This document shows positions 59,076 to 64,000 of a stretch of 64,000 bases of DNA, in pieces. The notes under the pieces are model-generated. The model had not been told where the DNA came from and made no database searches. It worked only from the letters and a program-made list of their open reading frames with translations. Where the stretch lies: the NCBI RefSeq assembly GCF_002803065.1, contig NZ_NNBL01000018.1, positions 1 to 64,000 of the forward strand. Direction: 5' to 3'. The translations under genes and the position numbers were made by a program. Position 1 is the stretch's first letter. Every line of letters begins with the position of its first letter. Origin of the DNA: Streptomyces sp. CB01635. GTDB lineage: Bacteria; Actinomycetota; Actinomycetes; Streptomycetales; Streptomycetaceae.

Positions 59076-60626
59076 TCACGGGTGTTCGACGCCGTCCTCC
59101 AGCTTCTGGCCGCGCAGCAGGAACCACGCCGCCACCGCCGTCGCGAGGAGCACCGCCGCGCCGACGCCCGCGGCGGCCCGCAGCCCGTCGACGAAGGCGC
59201 CCTGCGCTGCCGTCAGCAGTTCGCTCGCGGTGTGCGCGGGCAGCGCCGAGACGGACTCGACCGCTCCGCCCAGGGATTCGTGGGCGGCCGACGCCACCTC
59301 GGGCGGGGTGCCGGCCGGGGCCGTGAAGTCCCGGTAGACGCCCGTGACGATGGAGCCGAGCAGGGCGATGCCGAGAGCCGCGCCCAGTTCGTACGCCGTC
59401 TCGGAGACCGCGGACGCCGAGCCCGCCTGCTCCTTCGGCACGCTGGACAGGATCACGTCCGCCGTGACGGTGAACGAGAACCCTGCGCCGACGCCCACGA
59501 TCAGGAGCACGGCCCCGAGCAGCGGATAGCCGGTCGACTGGCTGAGTCCGGTCAGCCCGGCCAGGGCGAAGCCCACGGCGGCGAGGCCGCCCGCGACGAC
59601 GGAGCGCACGGAGAACCGGCGCGCGACCGTACCCGCGACCAGTCCGGCCGCCACCGCGCCGATGGCGGCGGGCAGTTCGGCGAGACCGGCCTCGAACGGG
59701 CCACGTCCCTGGACCAGTTGCAGGAACTGGGAGAGGAAGAACACCAGGCCCGAGAGGCCGAGGATGGTGAGCAGGTCGGCGAGGACAGCGGCCGAGAATC
59801 CGCGGTGACGGAACAGCCGCATGTCGAGGAGCGGTGCGGGCAGCGTGAGCTGGCGGCGGACGAACCAGGTCAGAGCGGCCAGTCCGAGCACGCCGGACGC
59901 CGGCACCTCCCAGCCGAGGCCGTGCGACGCGGCCTGCTTGACCGCGTAGACGACACCGATCATGCCGACGAGGGACAGGACGACGCTGATCAGATCCCAC
60001 GGCCCGCCGGCCGGGTTCTTCGACTCGGGCAGCAGCTTGATGCCGACGACGACGAGGACCGCCATGACGGGCAGGTTGATCAGGAAGACCGAGCCCCACC
60101 AGAAGTGTTCGAGCAGGAATCCGCCGACGACGGGGCCCACGGCCGCGCCCGCCGAGGCCGCCGCGCCCCAGATGCCGACGGCGAGGGAACGCTCGCGCGG
60201 GTCGGTGAAGATGTTGCGGATCAGGGCGAGGGTCGAGGGCATCAGGGTGGCGCCCGCGACGCCGAGCAGGGCCCGGGCCAGGATCATCATTTCGGGGGTC
60301 GTCGCGTACGCGTTGAGCACCGAGACGGCGCCGAACGCGACCGCGCCCGTGAGCAGCAGCTTCTTACGGCCGATGCGGTCACCGAGGCTGCCCATGGAGA
60401 CCAGGAGTCCCGCGATCACGAACGAGTAGACGTCACCGATCCACAGGAGCTGCGTGCCGGTCGGTTCCAGGTCCTCGCTGATATACGGCGTCGCGAGACC
60501 GAGCACCGTCGCGTCGACCGCGACCAGGAGCACCGCGAGCACGAGGACGGAGAGCGCGAGCCATCGTCCTCGCCCGGGCCTCGGCTCCACCTCCGCCGCG
60601 GATGTGCGCTGGTGTGTGCTGGTCAT
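59076..60626 (-). CDS. DHA2-type MFS drug/proton antiporter
   Basis: 516-residue efflux pump with about 14 membrane helices. Motif A reads GSLGDRIGRKKLLLTG, motif B LARALLGVAGATLMPSTLALIRNIF, and motif C GAAASAGAAVGPVVGGFLLEHFWW; the last is typical of antiporters. Likely substrates are cationic dyes or disinfectants, not proven. ATG 60626 overlaps the stop of the TetR gene (ATGA), so it is controlled with the repressor. Confidence 0.93.
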   Translation of the reverse strand: MTSTHQRTSAAEVEPRPGRGRWLALSVLVLAVLLVAVDATVLGLATPYISEDLEPTGTQLLWIGDVYSFVIAGLLVSMGSLGDRIGRKKLLLTGAVAFGAVSVLNAYATTPEMMILARALLGVAGATLMPSTLALIRNIFTDPRERSLAVGIWGAAASAGAAVGPVVGGFLLEHFWWGSVFLINLPVMAVLVVVGIKLLPESKNPAGGPWDLISVVLSLVGMIGVVYAVKQAASHGLGWEVPASGVLGLAALTWFVRRQLTLPAPLLDMRLFRHRGFSAAVLADLLTILGLSGLVFFLSQFLQLVQGRGPFEAGLAELPAAIGAVAAGLVAGTVARRFSVRSVVAGGLAAVGFALAGLTGLSQSTGYPLLGAVLLIVGVGAGFSFTVTADVILSSVPKEQAGSASAVSETAYELGAALGIALLGSIVTGVYRDFTAPAGTPPEVASAAHESLGGAVESVSALPAHTASELLTAAQGAFVDGLRAAAGVGAAVLLATAVAAWFLLRGQKLEDGVEHP

Positions 60627-61174
60627 GGTTCCACTCTCCGTCTGGCGCCGCCGAGCAGAAGCTCGACGATCATGTGTTGGAAGTCCTTGGCGGCCACCCG
60701 GCCGTCCTGTACGGCCCATGCGCCCCCGCCGATCAGGCTGTAGAGCGCCTCCGTGAGCCACGCGGGTGTCAGGTCGATCCGGAACTCGCCGCGCTCCTGG
60801 CCGCGCGTGAACAGCGCGGCGATGCGAGCGTCGAGCCGGGCCCAGCCCTCGTTCTGCGATTCGCCCTCGAAGAGCTGGTTCTCCGTGACGAGGAAGGCGA
60901 GGAGTCCGGCGCACGGCTGGATCTCCGTCACCAGCCGGCGTACGGCGTCGTCGGCACCGCCCTCGTCGAGCCGGGCCGCGTCGAGGGCGGCCTCGCACTC
61001 CTGGATCCCGAGTTCTTCCAGGGCCCTGACGAGTGTGTCCCGGCCCGCGAAGTGCCGGTGCAGCGTGGCGCGGCTGAGACCAGCCGCCCTGGCCACCTCG
61101 TCCATCGTGGCCGTGGCCTTGCGGGTGAGCAGGGCGGCGGCGGTGCGCAGCACCTGTTCTCGGTCGACTGACAT
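60623..61174 (-). CDS. TetR-family repressor of the MFS gene
   Basis: 183-residue regulator. The N-terminal helix-turn-helix is clear (VLRTAAALLTRKATATMDEVARAAGLSRATLHRHFAGRDTLVRALEEL); the rest is a ligand-binding helical domain. I choose the ATG at 61174 (MSVDREQ), because an ATG at 61201 lies inside the palindrome that is its likely operator. No start has a clear ribosome site. It is the first gene of a two-gene operon with the MFS pump. Confidence 0.9.
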   Translation of the reverse strand: MSVDREQVLRTAAALLTRKATATMDEVARAAGLSRATLHRHFAGRDTLVRALEELGIQECEAALDAARLDEGGADDAVRRLVTEIQPCAGLLAFLVTENQLFEGESQNEGWARLDARIAALFTRGQERGEFRIDLTPAWLTEALYSLIGGGAWAVQDGRVAAKDFQHMIVELLLGGARRRVEP

Positions 61175-61193
61175 GAGACGAGGGTAGTCCATG

Positions 61194-61211
61194 TGAGACA
61201 TATTTGTCTCA
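61194..61211 (-). promoter_or_regulatory. Palindromic TetR operator
   Basis: TGAGACA-TATT-TGTCTCA, perfect 7-base arms, between a TATATAT -10-like element (61243-61249) and the TetR start. The position fits autorepression of the repressor-pump operon. Confidence 0.65.
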
Positions 61212-61309
61212 TCAAGGGCGCGGGCGTCTCATGAGTCGGTGGATATATACGGACAGCGAGTGAATCGCTCGGCGACGGGGGTGGGGTGTGCGAGTGAGGT
61301 GGGTGCGGG

Positions 61310-63118
61310 TCAGGTCTGCCAGGCGCCGCGGCACAGGGCTGCGGACGCCTCGTCGAGGTAGCGGGCCGTGGCGAGCCAGGCGCGGGCGAACGCGTCGGTG
61401 TCCGCCGAACCGAGGCGGCCGAATCCGTCGCGGCCCCGCTCTGCCGCGGAGCTGCGCAGCGCGTCGAGCAGCTCGGCGGCGGTGGACAGGCCCGCGCGAC
61501 GCAGGAGCGTGGTGTCGGGTGCCGTGGTGTGCGGCCCTCCGGCGGGTGCTGTGTGCGTCAGGGCGCGGCGGCCCGCGATGACTACCTGTTCCATACGGCG
61601 GCGCAGGACGTGGAGGGGGACGGAGGGGGTGGGTGCGGGCGCCGACCGAGGTGATCTGGAGTGCGTCGTCGGGGTCACGTCCTGGCGTTGGAGGCGGTCC
61701 AGGCCGAGGTCGTGCCGGCCCGTGGGGAGACGGACGGCGAGGAGAGCGGCCCGGGGGTGCCCGGCGGGGACGAGGCGCGCGATGGCGCGGACCCTGGTCC
61801 CGGGGGCCGTGGCGAGGAGGGCGAGGTTCTCGCGGTGGGCCAGTTCGGGGTGGTCGTCGGCGGTGGTCAGCCGCACGGTGAGCCCGTCGCACTCGGCCAG
61901 GAGGCAGTCGCCGCCCGCCTCTCGGGCCACGCCGGTCAGCGTGGCGTCGAGGAACAGCAGGTCCTGTCCGGTGGCGAGGGCCCGCGCCACCTGTTCCGCC
62001 ACGGGGACGGACCACAGGGCCGCGAGCGGCTCCTCGGCCCAGTCGGCTCCCGCGGCGGCCGCGGCCCGGACGCCCCGGCCCGCGCCGAGCCGCCCGTCGG
62101 CGGAGACGGTCGCGCCCGAGACCACGAGCCCGGCGCCGGCCAGGTCGCGGTGCGTGAGTGCGGTGTCGCCCATTCTGACGGCTCGGTCACCGGCGGTTCT
62201 GGCCCTGCCCGGTCCTCCGGGGGCCACGTCGGGGACGGTGTAGAGGCGGCCGGCGGCGTCGGCGGTCCAGGTGACCACGCCCGCGTGGCCGGTCGCGGTG
62301 AGGACGGGCTCGGTGAACAGTCCGTAGAGCCTGAGCGAACCGCCCGGAGCATAGGCGCGGCGCGCCGTTCCCCGGAGTGCGGCGTGCGCGTCCGGGGTGT
62401 CGGGGCGGCGCAGCCCGTACGCGGTGGCGAGCAACTCCTCGAGGGCGTCGGCCAGTTCGGAGGTGCGGTGGTCGGGCTCGGCGGCGCGGGCCGCGCGCAG
62501 GCCGTTCACCGTGCGGATCGCGGCGGCCGCGGGGCGGGGCAGCGCCGCGAGGCGGGCGGAGTGGGCGGCCCTGAGCAGACCGGCCTGAAGCACGGCACCG
62601 GCGCCGTCGACCCCGGCGTCCAGGACGAGAACGGCTGCCTGCCACAGGGCTTCGGCGGCGGCTGCTTGGGTCGGGGTGGTGGGCGTAGACGTGGGGGCTT
62701 CGGTCGGCTCGGTGGTCTGTGCGGTCGCGCCCACCTCGTCCGGGGCGGGCGGGGATGGCTGGTCGGGCGCGTCGGCGGGGGCCTGCGTGGGTGCGTCGTC
62801 CGCGATCGGCGCGAGGGTCGCCGCCGCGGCCCGGTGGACGCAGGCCGGGGCGAGCAGGCAGCCGCAGCGGATCGCGTCCTCAGCCGCGACCGTGCCGCCG
62901 GGAGCGTGCAGTTCCACGAACGTCTCGTCGTCGACCGCGATACGGCAGATGCCGTCGTCGGACGTCATCGGTCGCGCGGCGAGCTTCTCCACGGCGGCGT
63001 CCAGGCGCTTGCGCAGGCGTGGCGAGAGCGCGGCCACGACGGCGGCGGTGACTTCGGGCGGTACCGGAGGAAGCTGCGGCGTCGGGTGAGACTGCGGCTG
63101 AGAGTGCGTCGACGTCAA
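61310..63118 (-). CDS. SWIM zinc-finger domain protein, 602 aa
   Basis: A zinc-binding motif CxC-x5-CxH of the SWIM type is at residues 85-95 (RCGCLLAPACVHRAA). A Pro/Ala/Thr-rich linker (about 100-155) and a long Ala/Arg-rich domain with no recognised fold follow; internal segments include DRLQRQDVTPTTHSRSPRSAP near the end. SWIM proteins next to VWA and MoxR genes are a recurrent bacterial set, probably in metal or cofactor insertion or in chaperone complexes. The TTG at 63118 overlaps the VWA stop (TTGA) and has GGGAGAAG upstream. Confidence 0.82.
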   Translation of the reverse strand: MTSTHSQPQSHPTPQLPPVPPEVTAAVVAALSPRLRKRLDAAVEKLAARPMTSDDGICRIAVDDETFVELHAPGGTVAAEDAIRCGCLLAPACVHRAAAATLAPIADDAPTQAPADAPDQPSPPAPDEVGATAQTTEPTEAPTSTPTTPTQAAAAEALWQAAVLVLDAGVDGAGAVLQAGLLRAAHSARLAALPRPAAAAIRTVNGLRAARAAEPDHRTSELADALEELLATAYGLRRPDTPDAHAALRGTARRAYAPGGSLRLYGLFTEPVLTATGHAGVVTWTADAAGRLYTVPDVAPGGPGRARTAGDRAVRMGDTALTHRDLAGAGLVVSGATVSADGRLGAGRGVRAAAAAGADWAEEPLAALWSVPVAEQVARALATGQDLLFLDATLTGVAREAGGDCLLAECDGLTVRLTTADDHPELAHRENLALLATAPGTRVRAIARLVPAGHPRAALLAVRLPTGRHDLGLDRLQRQDVTPTTHSRSPRSAPAPTPSVPLHVLRRRMEQVVIAGRRALTHTAPAGGPHTTAPDTTLLRRAGLSTAAELLDALRSSAAERGRDGFGRLGSADTDAFARAWLATARYLDEASAALCRGAWQT

Positions 63119-64000
63119 CGGATCTTCTCCCCTACCCAGCGGGCGAGTTCGAGCGGGCTGAGCGCGGCGACCGGCATGCCGGCGGCGACGAGCTGTCCCG
63201 CGATGCCGGTGGAGTAGCGGGGGCGCCCAGCGTCGTCGAGGCTCGCGCAGCCCAGCACATGGCAGCCCGCGCCGACGAGTTCGCGTACCTCGGCGAGCAT
63301 TCCGCCGACGGGGTAGCCCTCCTCGAAGTCGCTGACCACGACGACGAGGGTGCGGGAGGGCGCGGTGACGAGCGTGCGGGCGTGGCGCAGCCCGGCGGCG
63401 ATGTGGGTGCCGCCGCCGACACGGGCCTCCAGGAGGAGGGCCAGCGGGTCGTGGACGTGTTCAGTCAGGTCGAGGACCGTCGTCGAGAACGCCAGGAAGT
63501 GCGTGGACAACGCGGGCACGCCGGCCAGGACCGACGCAGTGAGCGCCGACCAGATGGTGGACGCCTCCATCGAGCCGGACACGTCCGTGAGGACGATCAG
63601 CCGCCAGTCCGCCGAGCGCTGGGCTCTGCCGTGGAACACGGGGCGCTCCGGGATGACGTGGATACGTCCGTCGTCGGTGCGCCGGGCCGTGGCGAGGTTG
63701 GCGCGCAGGGTGCGGGCGAGGTCGAGTCTGCCGCCGGGGCGCCGGGTGGGACGGGCGGTCGCCGCGCCGGTGAGCGCGGGCCGCATGCGCGTGGCGAGGG
63801 CGCGGGTGAGCTCGTCGACGAGGCGCCGTACGAGGGGGCGCAGGGCGGCGAGCTTGGCCTCGGGCAGCCCGCCCGCGTGCTGGAGCACAGTGCGGAGCAG
63901 CTCCACTGAAGGGCGTACAGCTTCGGGGTCGAGGGCGGACACGACGTCTGTACGGCCTCGGGTGGCCGCGGCGGCGAGGACCTCCTCGCGGATGCCGGGG
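63115..64000 (-). CDS. VWA domain protein (5' part outside window)
   Basis: At least 294 residues; the frame stays open and coding-like to the right edge (PGIREEVLAAAATRGRTDV), so the N-terminus is missing. The VWA fold shows the MIDAS motif DVSGSM in ADWRLIVLTDVSGSMEASTIWSAL, the threonine in GGGTHIAAGLRHA and VVVVSDFEEGYPVGGML. It is CoxE-like. Such proteins usually act with a MoxR-type AAA ATPase, which would be expected to the right of this window. It overlaps the SWIM gene and is surely in its operon. Confidence 0.9.
   Translation of the reverse strand, partial: PGIREEVLAAAATRGRTDVVSALDPEAVRPSVELLRTVLQHAGGLPEAKLAALRPLVRRLVDELTRALATRMRPALTGAATARPTRRPGGRLDLARTLRANLATARRTDDGRIHVIPERPVFHGRAQRSADWRLIVLTDVSGSMEASTIWSALTASVLAGVPALSTHFLAFSTTVLDLTEHVHDPLALLLEARVGGGTHIAAGLRHARTLVTAPSRTLVVVVSDFEEGYPVGGMLAEVRELVGAGCHVLGCASLDDAGRPRYSTGIAGQLVAAGMPVAALSPLELARWVGEKIR

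Noticed and set aside
59061..60743. 560-codon plus-strand open frame over the MFS and TetR genes
   Set aside because: Composition is typical of an antisense frame and the opposite strand encodes a clear 14-helix transporter.

Overview
This window is high-GC (roughly 70% or more) actinobacterial chromosome, almost certainly Streptomyces. SsgB (32666-33079), the phosphatidylinositol mannoside genes, the Streptomyces-type small membrane proteins, frequent GTG/TTG starts and start/stop overlaps of the ATGA or GTGA kind all point that way. No insertion sequence, prophage, CRISPR array or rRNA was seen; this is core chromosome, not an accessory island.

Left part (1-28 kb). A long, mostly minus-strand block follows the gene order known from Mycobacterium tuberculosis Rv2580c-Rv2614c: hisS, a glyoxalase II-like hydrolase, a secreted cyclophilin (plus strand), relA, apt, secF-secD-yajC, ruvB-ruvA-ruvC, yebC, pdxT-pdxS, pimA, a PIM acyltransferase, pgsA, a HIT-family Ap4A phosphorylase-like protein and thrS. 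Plus-strand islands interrupt it: a DUF349 protein, an elongation factor G-like GTPase with a 555-residue membrane protein, and a small potassium channel. At the far left is a partial vitamin K epoxide reductase homologue.

Middle (28-43 kb). Lineage-type genes: a 405-residue protein of unknown function, a DUF4365 protein divergent from a DEDDh exonuclease, two tRNA-Val(CAC) genes flanking an SRPBCC protein, a PGPGW membrane protein divergent from ssgB, a CGNR zinc-finger protein, a DsbA-like oxidoreductase, a double GNAT protein, pabB-pabC, then a tRNA operon (Gly-Cys-Val-Val-Val) with a clear promoter and terminator. A zinc-ribbon protein, an APH-fold phosphotransferase, two tiny proteins and a membrane-anchored Ser/Thr kinase follow.

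Right part (42.5-64 kb). A cobalamin cluster on the minus strand (cobL, a 1149-residue BluB-CobT fusion, and a bifunctional CysG-like cobA), then a methionine ABC importer metN-metI with two tandem metQ lipoproteins. The importer is preceded by a candidate Met/Cys-rich leader peptide and hairpins. Next come two small membrane proteins, an acetyltransferase, a sigma factor, a Tat-exported glycerophosphodiesterase, a PlsC-like acyltransferase, a TetR/MFS efflux pair with a palindromic operator, and the start of a VWA/SWIM module that runs off the right edge.

The signals most worth following are the leader peptide before metNIQQ, a multi-tier RNA hairpin plus terminator-like hairpin before the BluB-CobT gene, the EF-G-like protein lacking a normal NKxD motif, and the VWA-SWIM pair at the edge.
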